The notes beneath the pieces are model-generated. The model made no database searches, was not told the origin of the DNA, and saw only the letters and a program-made list of their open reading frames with translations. Shown one piece after another: positions 24,242 through 33,243 of a DNA stretch of 38,808 bases. The stretch spans positions 1 through 38,808 of the forward strand of contig JALVFK010000052.1 of the NCBI GenBank assembly GCA_027030065.1, written 5' to 3'. Positions within the stretch are counted from its first letter, which is position 1. Every line of letters starts with the position of its first letter. The DNA comes from Desulfurococcales archaeon (GTDB lineage Archaea; Thermoproteota; Thermoprotei_A; Sulfolobales; WANQ01). Made by a program: the position numbers and the translations under genes.

Positions 24242-25072
24242 ATGAATAACGTGATCTCAGCCTTAGTCCTAATAGCGTTCATTGTAGTTGCTGTAGTTGT
24301 AGGTTTCTTAATACTTGTATATACTCCTATACAAACTTATAGTATATTTAATGGAAGTAATGGAAGCTCAAAGGATTTAATTGAAGACTATCTCCCATGT
24401 AATAAGACAGGTAGAGTTTTCTCTCCGGGACCCGTAGGCTTTGCAATTAGTACAGGTTATCGTGCTCCAGGAGAGAAGATTGGAGTTTACTTGTATGTTT
24501 ATAAGCCATTGATGTATCGTTTTAATGGAACGTATATTGTTGGATTATATGGTATTAGTGGAGACAGAAAACTTCTCATAGAACATGAGAACATCAGCGC
24601 TAGTGGTCTCCCAGTAAATATTCAATGGAATATCCCGTTACAAGACTACTATCACAACTATACTATAATTGTCGCAGCAGTTGAGAACAACATGGTAGTA
24701 GACTGTATTGCGGGCTATATTACTGTTCCAGAACAAGAGGTTAAGGCAAGACTATTACTGGATAAGAGTACTTATCAGGTAGGCGAGACTGTTTCATTTA
24801 CAATAGTTAACATGGGTAAAACACCTATATCTTTTGGAAGATCCTATGAAGTATATTATTGGAATGGTAGCTCATGGGTTCTTGACAAGAATCTAACACC
24901 AAGTGTCTGGACACTAGAACTAATAGTCCTCAACGCAAACCAGTCTTTTACTCAGCACATAAGCCTTGAGAAGGCAGTACCAGGAATATATAAAGTCGTC
25001 AAGATAGTTCACGGTGAGGGAACTAATATTAGCTTAACCTTAGAAGCTGAGTTCATAGTAGCAGACTCCTAG
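24242..25072 (+). CDS. membrane-anchored exported protein with Ig-like C-terminal domain
   Basis: Of 276 residues, the first 30 include a strong hydrophobic helix (ALVLIAFIVVAVVVGFLILVY) that should act as an uncleaved anchor; no charged class III pilin processing site is evident. Residues 60-165 form one beta domain. Residues 165-276 resemble the Big_14 immunoglobulin-like domain: YQVGETVSFTIVNMGKTPISFG, then YEVYYWNGSSWV, then PGIYKVVKIV. Several glycosylation sequons are present. It lies downstream of the HTH gene by 73 bases and may be its target, but no operator is clear. Confidence 0.75.
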   Translation: MNNVISALVLIAFIVVAVVVGFLILVYTPIQTYSIFNGSNGSSKDLIEDYLPCNKTGRVFSPGPVGFAISTGYRAPGEKIGVYLYVYKPLMYRFNGTYIVGLYGISGDRKLLIEHENISASGLPVNIQWNIPLQDYYHNYTIIVAAVENNMVVDCIAGYITVPEQEVKARLLLDKSTYQVGETVSFTIVNMGKTPISFGRSYEVYYWNGSSWVLDKNLTPSVWTLELIVLNANQSFTQHISLEKAVPGIYKVVKIVHGEGTNISLTLEAEFIVADS

Positions 25073-25091
25073 ACCTTAAACTATTTATAAG

Positions 25092-25168
25092 TGGAGCCTC
25101 TCTGGGTGCCGACTTCTCCATAGCTCCTCGTCAGTGCGGGCTACACCTGCTTACTTCATCGGCTCCCA
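25092..25168 (+). other. G+C-rich structured patch upstream of mre11
   Basis: This patch in the gap before mre11 can pair at its ends, GGAGCC (25093-25098) with GGCTCC (25161-25166), and contains the hairpin GCGGG-CTACA-CCTGC (25136-25150). A TATA-like ATTTATAAG (25083-25091) lies directly before it. It may be a small RNA or the start of the mre11 leader. It is not a tRNA: there is no T-arm consensus. The strand of transcription is assumed from the TATA position. Confidence 0.35.
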
Positions 25169-25291
25169 TTAACAAGGTTTCCCAGGGGAATAGATATTTC
25201 TATTTGTCATTTGTTATGGGTGAGTTTATTTTCCCTGGGACTAGTATGTTATGATAGCTTTTGGCTGAGCTTGGAGCGTGTATGTGTCTTG

Positions 25292-26440
25292 ATGATTGCT
25301 CATATAACTGATACTCATTTGGGTTATCGTCAATATAATCTTGAGGAGCGTGAGGAAGATATCTATCGGTTATTTAATGAAGCAGTTGACAAGATCCTAC
25401 GTGAAAAACCCGATCTAGTAATCCATACGGGTGACTTATTTGATCAGTCTAGGCCTCCTGTTAGAGCCCTACTAGTAGCGTATAATGGTTTCAAGAAGCT
25501 AGTTGATAAGGGGATTAAGGTCTACGGTATCTTGGGAGACCATGATTCCCCAAAGCGTAGGAGTACTCCTCCTCATAGACTATTAGAAGAGCTTGGCGTT
25601 ATACGTGTCATAGGCTTTAACCCGTTTCAAGAGAAACCCTATGTTGAACTAGAGGTAGAGGGTAAGAAGATACTGGTTGCTGGTATACGTAGTCTTCCGA
25701 AAAAGTATTCAGCCAACCTGGTAGGCATATTGTCTCGTCTAGGGGGATTAGCTGGAGGCTATGATAGGAGTATATTGATGCTTCACCAGGGTATAAAGGA
25801 GCACTTCCCTTATAGCTATGAGTTAGAGTTGAAGGATCTTCCAGGAGGATTCAACTACTATGCTCTAGGACACATTCATGTTAGGACATGGTTTAGGTAT
25901 AAGACTGGTGTAGTAGGCTATGCCGGAAGCATTGATATTATAAGAATAGATGAATGGGAAGACTATAAGAAGAATGGAAAAGGATTCTACCTCGTAGACC
26001 TATCCGCGGATACACCAGTAATCCATAAAGTAGACCTTGAGGGAATAAGAAAACACGTTATCATGGAAGTAGACTATAAGCTACTCGAAGAAGAACTGAG
26101 AAAAATCTCCCAACGAGTGAGTACGGAGAAGCTAAAACCCATACTACACTTAACGGTTAAGGGAAGACGCATAAACAAAGCCAATGTCCACCGCCTCCTC
26201 CTAAGACTACTACAGAACAAGGTTCTATCCTGGAGACTCAGGTTCGAGGAAGAAGGAGCACCCCCACCACCCAGTATTGTGAAGGGCTTAGAGAAAATCG
26301 ATATCAGGGAACTATTAAAGCGTAGCCTGGGAGATGAAGAGGAAGCAGAACTAGCCTACCGACTACTCGAGTTACTAGGTGAAGGAGATACTCGTGCAGC
26401 CTTAGAGTTAACGAAAAAGTACTATGAGGAGAAGTGGTGA
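25292..26440 (+). CDS. mre11: DNA repair nuclease Mre11
   Basis: All phosphoesterase motifs are present: ITDTHLG (D7, H9 from this start), TGDLFD, GDHDS, MLHQG and GHIHV. Mre11 is the Mn-dependent 3'-5' exonuclease and endonuclease that works with Rad50 in double-strand break end processing. The track start at 25211 adds 27 residues (MLWVSLFSLGLVCYDS...) unlike any Mre11; MIAHITDTHLG beginning at ATG 25292 (or TTG 25289) is the family N-terminus, giving 382 residues. rad50 follows after six bases. herA and nurA, which often join this operon in archaea, are not in the window. Confidence 0.95.
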   Translation: MIAHITDTHLGYRQYNLEEREEDIYRLFNEAVDKILREKPDLVIHTGDLFDQSRPPVRALLVAYNGFKKLVDKGIKVYGILGDHDSPKRRSTPPHRLLEELGVIRVIGFNPFQEKPYVELEVEGKKILVAGIRSLPKKYSANLVGILSRLGGLAGGYDRSILMLHQGIKEHFPYSYELELKDLPGGFNYYALGHIHVRTWFRYKTGVVGYAGSIDIIRIDEWEDYKKNGKGFYLVDLSADTPVIHKVDLEGIRKHVIMEVDYKLLEEELRKISQRVSTEKLKPILHLTVKGRRINKANVHRLLLRLLQNKVLSWRLRFEEEGAPPPPSIVKGLEKIDIRELLKRSLGDEEEAELAYRLLELLGEGDTRAALELTKKYYEEKW

Positions 26441-26446
26441 TAGTAA

Positions 26447-29161
26447 TTGATTATCCGTAGAGTAGAACTAGAAAACTTCATCAGCCACAAGCAGAGTCGA
26501 GTTGACTTTGATACAGGTATAACTGTTATCGTTGGACCCAATGGTGCTGGTAAAACAAGCATCATTGATGCAATAACCTATGGCTTATTTAAAGAACATA
26601 CACGTGGAAGAAAGATTGTTAACCTCATAAACCGTGAGCGGAGTAGAGCTAGAGTTAGAGTATGGTTTATTGTAAATGGAGTAGAATACATGGTTGAAAG
26701 AACCATTACTAGAACAAGTAGTGATTCAGCTCAAACAGAAACATACTTGAAAAAGAAGAATGGAGACCAATGGATACTCGTAGCTAGAGGAGACCGCACA
26801 GTAAATAATGAAATAGAAAGAATACTCGGAGTATCAAGCAAAACCTACATGCTAAGCGTATTCGTAAAACAAGGCGAAATAGAGAAATTCGTAACAGCAA
26901 CACCAAGTGAACGCAAAGAAGCTCTAGCCGAACTACTGGGATTAACGAGGATGGAGAAAGCCTACGAGAAAATGAAGGACATAATAAATGAGTGGAAATC
27001 ACTCCACATAACGGTGTCCCATGAGGCCAGCCGAGCAAAATACCTCGAAGAAGAACTGAGAAGAGCATTAGAGAGGAAAGAGACACTAGAAAAACAACTA
27101 GTTGAAAAGAAAACCGAGTCCATAAAGTTAGCGGAAAAATTAGAGAAACTCCAGGAAAAACTAAGCGTTCTCGAAGAAAAAAGGGATAAGGCTAGAGAAC
27201 TAAATAATAGAGCAAAGATTCTTAGAAGAGAAATAGAATGGTTTAAGAAAGAAAAAGAACGACTAGAAAGAGAAGTAAAAGAAGCACTAGAAGCAGCCAA
27301 CAAATTAAAACAAGTTGAACTAAAGTACAAGAAACTAGCAATAGTAGAAGATGGAGTAGAAGCCCTAAGAAGACTCAGAGCCTTAGGCAATATAGAGGAA
27401 ATATTAGAAGAGAAGCGGAAACAACTAGAAGAACTCATAGCCAGACTCGCAGGAATAGAGGAAAAGGTTAGAGAATACCTAGAAACTACAGCAAGTATAA
27501 GAGCCCTCGAAGAATCATTGAAAATGCTTAAAGAGAGAATACTCGAATACAATAGACTTAAGACACTACTCGAAGAAAAAGAAAAGAGAATAAAAATACT
27601 TGAAGAAAGAGCAAGGGAGATTGCCTCAAAATACATGCTACACCTCCTCTCCCTAGACAAGATTCTAGAAAAACTCAGAGACATAATTAGAGAATTAAAG
27701 GAGAAGAAGGAAACACACCTAGAACTATACAATAGCATTGAAGCCGAGATAAAGACCAAGCAAGCAAGAATCAAGGAGATTGAGGAGAGAATAAGTAACT
27801 TGAAGAGTATTAAAGGAGATAGATGCCCTCTCTGCGGACAACCACTTACACCTACTTTAAAGGAAAAACTAATCAAACAATATGAAGAAGAGAAGAAGAA
27901 ACTAGAAGAGCGTATAAGAGAGTTAGTTGAAGACAAAGAAAACATTAAGGCAATGCTTGATAGAATAGATAGAGAGGTAGAGAAGGCTCAAAGAGACTAC
28001 ATAGAGCTCACGAGAACAATAAGCGAATTAAAAGAACTAGAAAAAACCATTGAAAAACTAAAAGAGAAGGTGAGGCTTGGAGAAGAAGAATACAATGAAT
28101 ATAGGAAAATAGAACAACGCTACGAAGAAGAGAAGAAGAAACTAGAAGAACTAGAAAAATACTACGAGGAGAAAACGAGACTAGAGGCAGAGAAAAGAAG
28201 TCTTGAGGAGAAACTTAGAGAACTAAACGAGAAGCTTGAAGAAGCTAGGAGACTAGAAGAGATTATAAGAAATGTTGAAGAAAAACTTGGCCAGCCTCGA
28301 AGCATTTTCGATAAGCTACGCGATGAACTACACCTACTAAGAATAGAGATAGGTAGACTCCAGGAGAAAGCATCAAAGCTCGAGCAACGGAGAAGAGAAT
28401 ATGATAGCGTGTTAAAGAGGTTAAGGGAGAGAGAAGACAACTTAAGAGTAGTTGAAGAAAAGCTTAGAGAACTAAACTATAGCGAAGAAGAATACATTAA
28501 GGCACGTGAACTCGTAGAAGAAATACGCGATAAACTCGTTAAACTACAGAAAGAAGTAGCTAAGATAGAGGGTTCTCTCAGAGAACTCAATGAAACAATA
28601 GAGAAGAGAAGAGAAGAATGGGAGAAAGCCAAGAAAGCATTAAAAGAAAAAGAGAGAATAGAGCGCTATCTAAAATTATTAGAAAACATACGAAGACTCT
28701 ACGGTAAAGATGGCTTGCAGAAAATCATTCGTGCCCAGGCTAGAAGCTTGATAGAATACTATCTAAAAGACATTGTATCTAGATTTAACCTAGAATTCAG
28801 CGACGTAGCATTAGACGACGACTTCAATATAACAGTATCAACACCTCAGGGAGAACAACCAGTAGAAGCAATAAGTGGTGGCGAGAGAGTAGCCCTTGCA
28901 ATAGCCCTACGCCTAGCCCTTGCAAAGGCTTTGGTCGGAGCTGGAGTAGAATCAATGATACTCGACGAGCCAACAATACATCTCGACGAAGAGAGGAGGA
29001 GAGAGCTAGTAAGAATACTGAGGGCAAGTATTGAGAAGACCCAGCAAATATTACCCCAGCTAATAATAGTAACCCATGACCGCGAGCTAGAAGACGCAGC
29101 CGACACGGTGTACATGGTTACACGTAGCGAGGGATACAGTAAAGTATCCAGACTAGAATAA
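26447..29161 (+). CDS. rad50: DNA repair ATPase Rad50
   Basis: The 904-residue product has the complete Rad50 plan. It starts with the N-terminal ATPase half with Walker A GPNGAGKTS (30-38). A long coiled coil is interrupted at its tip by the zinc hook CPLCGQPL (C460, C463). The return coiled coil leads to the C-terminal half with signature SGGERVAL, Walker B MILDEP and the H-loop THD. It clamps DNA and controls the Mre11 nuclease. The start is TTG at 26447. Length and hook position are normal for archaeal Rad50. Long open frames on the other strand (Ser/Leu-rich) are coiled-coil shadows. Confidence 0.97.
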   Translation: MIIRRVELENFISHKQSRVDFDTGITVIVGPNGAGKTSIIDAITYGLFKEHTRGRKIVNLINRERSRARVRVWFIVNGVEYMVERTITRTSSDSAQTETYLKKKNGDQWILVARGDRTVNNEIERILGVSSKTYMLSVFVKQGEIEKFVTATPSERKEALAELLGLTRMEKAYEKMKDIINEWKSLHITVSHEASRAKYLEEELRRALERKETLEKQLVEKKTESIKLAEKLEKLQEKLSVLEEKRDKARELNNRAKILRREIEWFKKEKERLEREVKEALEAANKLKQVELKYKKLAIVEDGVEALRRLRALGNIEEILEEKRKQLEELIARLAGIEEKVREYLETTASIRALEESLKMLKERILEYNRLKTLLEEKEKRIKILEERAREIASKYMLHLLSLDKILEKLRDIIRELKEKKETHLELYNSIEAEIKTKQARIKEIEERISNLKSIKGDRCPLCGQPLTPTLKEKLIKQYEEEKKKLEERIRELVEDKENIKAMLDRIDREVEKAQRDYIELTRTISELKELEKTIEKLKEKVRLGEEEYNEYRKIEQRYEEEKKKLEELEKYYEEKTRLEAEKRSLEEKLRELNEKLEEARRLEEIIRNVEEKLGQPRSIFDKLRDELHLLRIEIGRLQEKASKLEQRRREYDSVLKRLREREDNLRVVEEKLRELNYSEEEYIKARELVEEIRDKLVKLQKEVAKIEGSLRELNETIEKRREEWEKAKKALKEKERIERYLKLLENIRRLYGKDGLQKIIRAQARSLIEYYLKDIVSRFNLEFSDVALDDDFNITVSTPQGEQPVEAISGGERVALAIALRLALAKALVGAGVESMILDEPTIHLDEERRRELVRILRASIEKTQQILPQLIIVTHDRELEDAADTVYMVTRSEGYSKVSRLE

Positions 29162-29173
29162 AGATAGTACTAG

Positions 29174-29247
29174 ATGATGAAGTTTGCACGTCTCCGCACC
29201 CCCGAAACCATGTTTTGGGGGAGATGGGGAGCCTCCACCGGAGCTGA
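29174..29247 (+). other. G+C-rich element with strong hairpin downstream of rad50
   Basis: A perfect ten-pair hairpin, CCCCCGAAAC-CAT-GTTTTGGGGG (29199-29221, with one G-T pair), lies in a G+C-rich patch. A second small hairpin, CTCC-ACC-GGAG, follows at about 29233-29243. The patch opens with ATGATGA (29174-29180) and closes with CTGA (29244-29247), which look like box C and box D. The 74-base length, and the hairpin where D' and C' should be, argue against a normal C/D guide RNA. Candidate small RNA or rad50 3'-end structure. Confidence 0.45.
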
Positions 29248-29339
29248 TGTAATCATATAACACTGTTTTACCTAGCTGATCTACTTGTTTTACGGAAGAC
29301 TTATAATTATTGAATACAAATGGTAAGTAATAGAGAACT

Positions 29340-30506
29340 ATGCTTAGAGATAGAATAACAGCCAAACCTGGAATAACACTAGAACTTAGAGTCTTCGGCT
29401 TCTTCTTAATCCTAGCTTTAATGCTAGATATCCTTACAGCTAATGCCCAGATAACAACTAGTATTATAGGAGCAGACCCCGATGAGGGTTTCGGAGACCT
29501 AGACGTAGTAAGCGTATACTGTGGCAACAATACCACTTATCTTGAGGTAAACCTCACGGTAGCTTCAACGATAATTAATAAAACAAGTGTAGACAAGTAC
29601 TGGGCTGTGCAAATAGATTCTGATCTAGACTCAGCTAACAATGGTACATGGGATTACGAGTACGTTGCAGTAATAAGACTAGATGAAAGTGGTGTCCTAA
29701 CTGCAGCCCTCTATAATTCCACCTATGGCTACATAGAGGATTTGACACCTTTCGGAGGTAATGGTACAAACTATGTTGGAGTATATATACCATTAGCCGA
29801 CATAGGGGGCAAGCCAGAATATTATTTCTACGTCTACACACAGAATACTAGCGGAGAGATAGACCATGCACCATTAAATGATAGTAGTACCGCTGAACCA
29901 CTCGGAGACTACTACATATGTCATTTAACCATGAAGACGCCCGTATGGAGCGTAAAACAACCTGATCCAACGGGAGATGTAAGTGTACCCGAACTCGATA
30001 TCACGTGGCTAAACACTACGTTAAACAGTAGTGGACTATACCTAGGCTTCACGTTGAATGGAACTATACCATGGTACGGTGGTGAGGAGACAGCTATCTA
30101 CGAGTTCTTTATCGATGCAGATAACAATACATCTACCGGCTACAGTATAGGTGGGATAGGAGCAGACTACTTAGTAGAGATGAGCGCGGGATATATTCCG
30201 AGACTCTATGAGTATACAGGTAATGGGACAACATGGAGTTGGAGTTTAATCAGCCTAATAGACTACTTGAAAACACCTGGTGGAACACATGAACTCCTAG
30301 TCTACGTTCCCTCCTCGAAAGCCAGTTTCTCGCAAGAGGTAGCTGTTGTAGGCTATACTACGCGTTCAGTAGACTGGCTCTACGATATTACGAGTCCCGA
30401 GGTAGTCCCTATACCCGAGCCAACCATAGTTTCCATAATCGTGGTATCAGCTATTATCGTAGTCTTCTATCTATCTAGATATAAGAAGAAGAGAAAAGGG
30501 GAATAA
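29340..30506 (+). CDS. exported protein with two beta domains and PEP-like C-terminal anchor
   Basis: This 388-residue protein has an N-terminal signal helix (FGFFLILALMLDILTANA), two similar beta domains and a C-terminal membrane helix with a basic tail. The repeats begin with DPDEGFGDLDVVSVY (about residue 44) and DPTGDVSVPELDITWL (about 210). Each contains an Asp-rich loop (IDSDLDSANNG, IDADNNTSTG) that looks calcium-binding. The end reads IPEPTIVSIIVVSAIIVVFYLSRYKKKRK, the Pro-Glu-Pro, helix, basic cluster arrangement of PEP/PEF-CTERM sorting signals. Many N-glycosylation sequons are present. Function unknown; surface protein. Confidence 0.78.
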   Translation: MLRDRITAKPGITLELRVFGFFLILALMLDILTANAQITTSIIGADPDEGFGDLDVVSVYCGNNTTYLEVNLTVASTIINKTSVDKYWAVQIDSDLDSANNGTWDYEYVAVIRLDESGVLTAALYNSTYGYIEDLTPFGGNGTNYVGVYIPLADIGGKPEYYFYVYTQNTSGEIDHAPLNDSSTAEPLGDYYICHLTMKTPVWSVKQPDPTGDVSVPELDITWLNTTLNSSGLYLGFTLNGTIPWYGGEETAIYEFFIDADNNTSTGYSIGGIGADYLVEMSAGYIPRLYEYTGNGTTWSWSLISLIDYLKTPGGTHELLVYVPSSKASFSQEVAVVGYTTRSVDWLYDITSPEVVPIPEPTIVSIIVVSAIIVVFYLSRYKKKRKGE

Positions 30507-30566
30507 TAGAAAGAAAAATATATGATCCAATAATCTATTGTATATCTGGGTACTTGAGAGCAAAAT

Positions 30567-30574
30567 CTTTATAC
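30567..30574 (+). promoter_or_regulatory. TATA box of the DJ-1/PfpI gene
   Basis: CTTTATAC lies 37 bases before the GTG start at 30611, preceded by the purine-rich AAAAT of a BRE-like region. A GGTGTGAG sequence just before the start may serve as ribosome binding site. Confidence 0.5.
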
Positions 30575-30610
30575 GTTTACACGAGAGTCTATGCTATATT
30601 GGTGTGAGAC

Positions 30611-31126
30611 GTGGCCAAGGGTAAAATACTCATAATATCAGCTGATGGCTTTGAGGATATAGAACTCCTATACCCGTATTATAGGTTAAAAGAGCTAGGA
30701 TATACTGTTGAGATAGCTTCTAAGGAGAAAAAGGATATCGTGGGCAAACACGGGTATAGTGTTAGAGTAGACAAGACCATTAGTGAGGTAAACCCGGAAG
30801 AATATGTTGCATTAGTACTTCCAGGTGGAAGAGGACCGGAGAGGATAAGGATTTACGAGGATACTGTTAGAATAGTTAGACACTTCTTCGAGAAGAATAA
30901 GCCCGTTGCAGCAATATGCCATGGCCCCCAGATCCTTATATCAGCCGGCGTTGTTAGGGGTAGGAGGCTTACAAGCTATATCGGTATTAGAGACGACGTG
31001 AAGGCTGCTGGTGGTTTATGGGAGGATAAAGAGGTCGTAGTAGACGGTAACCTAGTAACAGCTAGAGTTCCTCCAGACATACCGGCTTGGATGAGAGAGT
31101 TTGTTAAACTATTAGAGAAGGCTTGA
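30611..31126 (+). CDS. DJ-1/PfpI superfamily protein
   Basis: This 171-residue protein matches archaeal PfpI-type members of the DJ-1 superfamily. The nucleophile elbow is AAICHGPQ with C103 followed by H104, and E15 (DGFEDIEL) is the conserved acidic partner. The usual hexamer-forming block TSYIGIRDDVKAAGG is also seen. Described activities are intracellular peptidase and, for several members, glyoxalase or deglycase reactions that remove methylglyoxal damage; the second is debated. GTG start at 30611. Monocistronic by its own promoter and a promoter before the next gene. Confidence 0.92.
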   Translation: MAKGKILIISADGFEDIELLYPYYRLKELGYTVEIASKEKKDIVGKHGYSVRVDKTISEVNPEEYVALVLPGGRGPERIRIYEDTVRIVRHFFEKNKPVAAICHGPQILISAGVVRGRRLTSYIGIRDDVKAAGGLWEDKEVVVDGNLVTARVPPDIPAWMREFVKLLEKA

Positions 31127-31175
31127 ACTAGTATTCTTCTCCCACTGTTAGGGGAACGAGAACGATTGCTCAAGG

Positions 31176-31184
31176 TTTTTTATA
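31176..31184 (+). promoter_or_regulatory. TATA box of the glucan phosphorylase gene
   Basis: TTTTTATAC sits 37 bases before the TTG start at 31221, and an AAAGGG at about 31206 may be the ribosome binding site. The layout mirrors that of the preceding gene. Confidence 0.5.
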
Positions 31185-31220
31185 CATATCCTTCCCTCTT
31201 AGGCAAAGGGTACATATAAG

Positions 31221-32744
31221 TTGACTATTGTAAGCATTACACCAGACTTCGCATTAGACTATGGGTACACTTATGCTGGAGGACTAGGAGTACTTGAAGG
31301 AGATAAGTTCTATACCGCTAGTAGGCTTGGACTAGACTATGTTGTGTTAACCCTATTCTACCGTGGAGGATACGTAGACTACGAGTTCCATGGAGAAGAA
31401 GTAGTAGCAAAACCCCAGCATCATCCCAGAGAATTCTATGAAATGCTTAAACCCGGTGAGGAATTCGTTATCCGCCTCAAAAACGAGGACGTGATAATAA
31501 GGCCTTGGATCTATAAGCATGGTAGTGCTAGAGCAGTTTTCTTCGAAGCAGTATGCCCCATGTGGGCTAGGAAGTTAACCGATAGAATATACATTGAGGA
31601 TAGTCTTGAAGAAAAATTCTACAAATACTCTCTCCTAGCAAAAGCCTCTGCATACTATATAGAACACCATATCGGCGTAGAGAACATAGACTACATAGAC
31701 TTACAGGAAGCCTATACAGCTCTACTAACACTAATCCTACCAGTAAACAGTAAGTATCGCATAGTAATACACACCCCGGGACCCTGGGGGCACCCAACCT
31801 TTCCAAAAGAATACATTGAAAGAGAATTTGGCTGGACCCTAACATCGCCTCAAGTAGTATTAACAGAGATAGGTTTAACACAAGCAAAAGAAGCCTTTGT
31901 TGTATCCCAGAAGCAATTAGATGTAATTAAATCAGTATTCCCCCACCACGCGGGTAAAATAAAATACGTTACCAACGGCGTAGACGTTGAGAGATGGACT
32001 CACCCAGAAATAAAGAAGATAGCCAATAATCCATCCACTACTAGTCTCTGGAGTGCTCACCTCAAGGTAAAAGAGGAGCTACTACGACTACTAAAGAAGT
32101 ACAAGAACATAGATTATAGTCTAGAAAAGATGATTATATCGTGGGCTAGAAGAGTGACAAGGTACAAGAGACCATACTTTATAGCAAAACTAGTAGAGGA
32201 AACAGCGGGCAAATTAGATGCAATCATAGTATTAGCGGGTAAGCCGCACCCACATGACCAGGAGGGTATAGGGACATTCAAGTGGTTCAAGAAACTACAC
32301 GACACCTATGAGAATGTAGTACTCGTACACGACTATGATGTATCTAAGGCAAAGACTATTCTCGCGGGAAGCGACCTCCTATTATTCACACCCTTCTCGG
32401 GATGGGAGGCTTGTGGAACAAGCTATATGAAAGCTGGGATAAATGGCGTGCCAACACTGTCGTCGAGAGATGGCGGAGCATTAGAGTTAATAGAGGATGG
32501 TGTAAACGGCTGGTTGTTTGGTAACGATATAAGAGAGTTCATAAACATCTACACCGATCCTAGAGCAAGAGAAATAGACGAGCAGGAATACCGTGAATTC
32601 AAGGATAAGCTCCAAGAAATAATCAAGAAATACTATGAGGATAGAAAAGAATACCAGGCGGTAATGTTCAACGCGTTTAAATCCTTTAGGGAGAAAGCTG
32701 ATATAGCGAACACGTTGAGAGAATACTATAAGACCCTACTATAA
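31221..32744 (+). CDS. short-type alpha-glucan phosphorylase (GT35)
   Basis: This 507-residue protein has GT35 phosphorylase marks. The N-terminus has AGGLGVLEGDKFYTASRLG; ARRVTRYKRP lies in the phosphate region. The pyridoxal-phosphate region is EACGTSYMKAGINGVPTLSSRDGGALEL, with K404 in the place of the PLP lysine. Such enzymes release glucose 1-phosphate from alpha-1,4-glucans. It lacks the long insertions of animal and bacterial glycogen phosphorylases, as do the short archaeal ones, which are sometimes misnamed glycogen synthase or glycosyltransferase. TTG start. Its end overlaps the convergent Nudix gene by six bases. Confidence 0.85.
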   Translation: MTIVSITPDFALDYGYTYAGGLGVLEGDKFYTASRLGLDYVVLTLFYRGGYVDYEFHGEEVVAKPQHHPREFYEMLKPGEEFVIRLKNEDVIIRPWIYKHGSARAVFFEAVCPMWARKLTDRIYIEDSLEEKFYKYSLLAKASAYYIEHHIGVENIDYIDLQEAYTALLTLILPVNSKYRIVIHTPGPWGHPTFPKEYIEREFGWTLTSPQVVLTEIGLTQAKEAFVVSQKQLDVIKSVFPHHAGKIKYVTNGVDVERWTHPEIKKIANNPSTTSLWSAHLKVKEELLRLLKKYKNIDYSLEKMIISWARRVTRYKRPYFIAKLVEETAGKLDAIIVLAGKPHPHDQEGIGTFKWFKKLHDTYENVVLVHDYDVSKAKTILAGSDLLLFTPFSGWEACGTSYMKAGINGVPTLSSRDGGALELIEDGVNGWLFGNDIREFINIYTDPRAREIDEQEYREFKDKLQEIIKKYYEDRKEYQAVMFNAFKSFREKADIANTLREYYKTLL

Positions 32745-33194
32745 CGCTATGATACTATAACTCTTTCCCCCATACGTTAACAACTTGTTTAAGAACCTTC
32801 TAGTACTACTCGTCAACTCTAATCTAAGAGCCTCCTCTATTCCATAAAATCTTGCCTCCAATGCATCACTACGTGCAACCAATGAAACCTCGCCCAATGG
32901 TTTTACTAGCACATCAATTATAACGTAGTGGTAGACCACTCTACCATTCTGGTCTCGCTCAATGTATTCTTCAACATCAATAACCCCTATAGGCTTGCCC
33001 TTAACGCCAGTCTCCTCATAGAGTTCTCTTACAGCAGCTTCACCAATAGTCTCACCAAGCTCTACTAGTCCCCCCGGAATACTCCACTTACCCTTACCTG
33101 GAGGGGCTGCTCTACGAACTAATAGCACTTTGTCTCCATCTAATACTACTGCTCCAACACCCACAAGTGGATGAGATGGATAACGCCTTTTCAA
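32739..33194 (-). CDS. Nudix hydrolase
   Basis: A complete Nudix box is present from G42 to V64: G-x5-E, then REL-x-EE-x-GV (GLVELGE, RELYEETGV). The 151-residue length and the preceding KGKWSIPGG resemble ADP-ribose/8-oxo-dGTP type enzymes of archaea; the exact nucleoside diphosphate substrate cannot be told. ATG at 33194. It precedes the membrane-protein gene only in the opposite order, so it is probably transcribed alone. Confidence 0.92.
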   Translation of the reverse strand: MKRRYPSHPLVGVGAVVLDGDKVLLVRRAAPPGKGKWSIPGGLVELGETIGEAAVRELYEETGVKGKPIGVIDVEEYIERDQNGRVVYHYVIIDVLVKPLGEVSLVARSDALEARFYGIEEALRLELTSSTRRFLNKLLTYGGKSYSIIAL

Positions 33195-33243
33195 AACCCC
33201 ATCACTACTATAATAATATTTTCTTGGAGAATATATGACTATA

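Noticed and set aside
25092-25168. tRNA-like acceptor stem GGAGCC/GGCTCC
   Set aside because: No D-arm, anticodon arm or T-loop consensus fits on either strand.
25211-25291. N-terminal 27-residue extension of Mre11
   Set aside because: It has no family resemblance, and the motif-I methionine at 25292 is the normal Mre11 start.
26784-28440. Long Ser/Leu-rich minus-strand open frames
   Set aside because: They are shadows of the Glu/Lys-rich coiled coil of Rad50.
29174-29247. Ordinary box C/D guide RNA
   Set aside because: C and D boxes are visible but there are no D'/C' boxes, and a ten-pair hairpin occupies the guide space, so it is kept only as an unclassified element.
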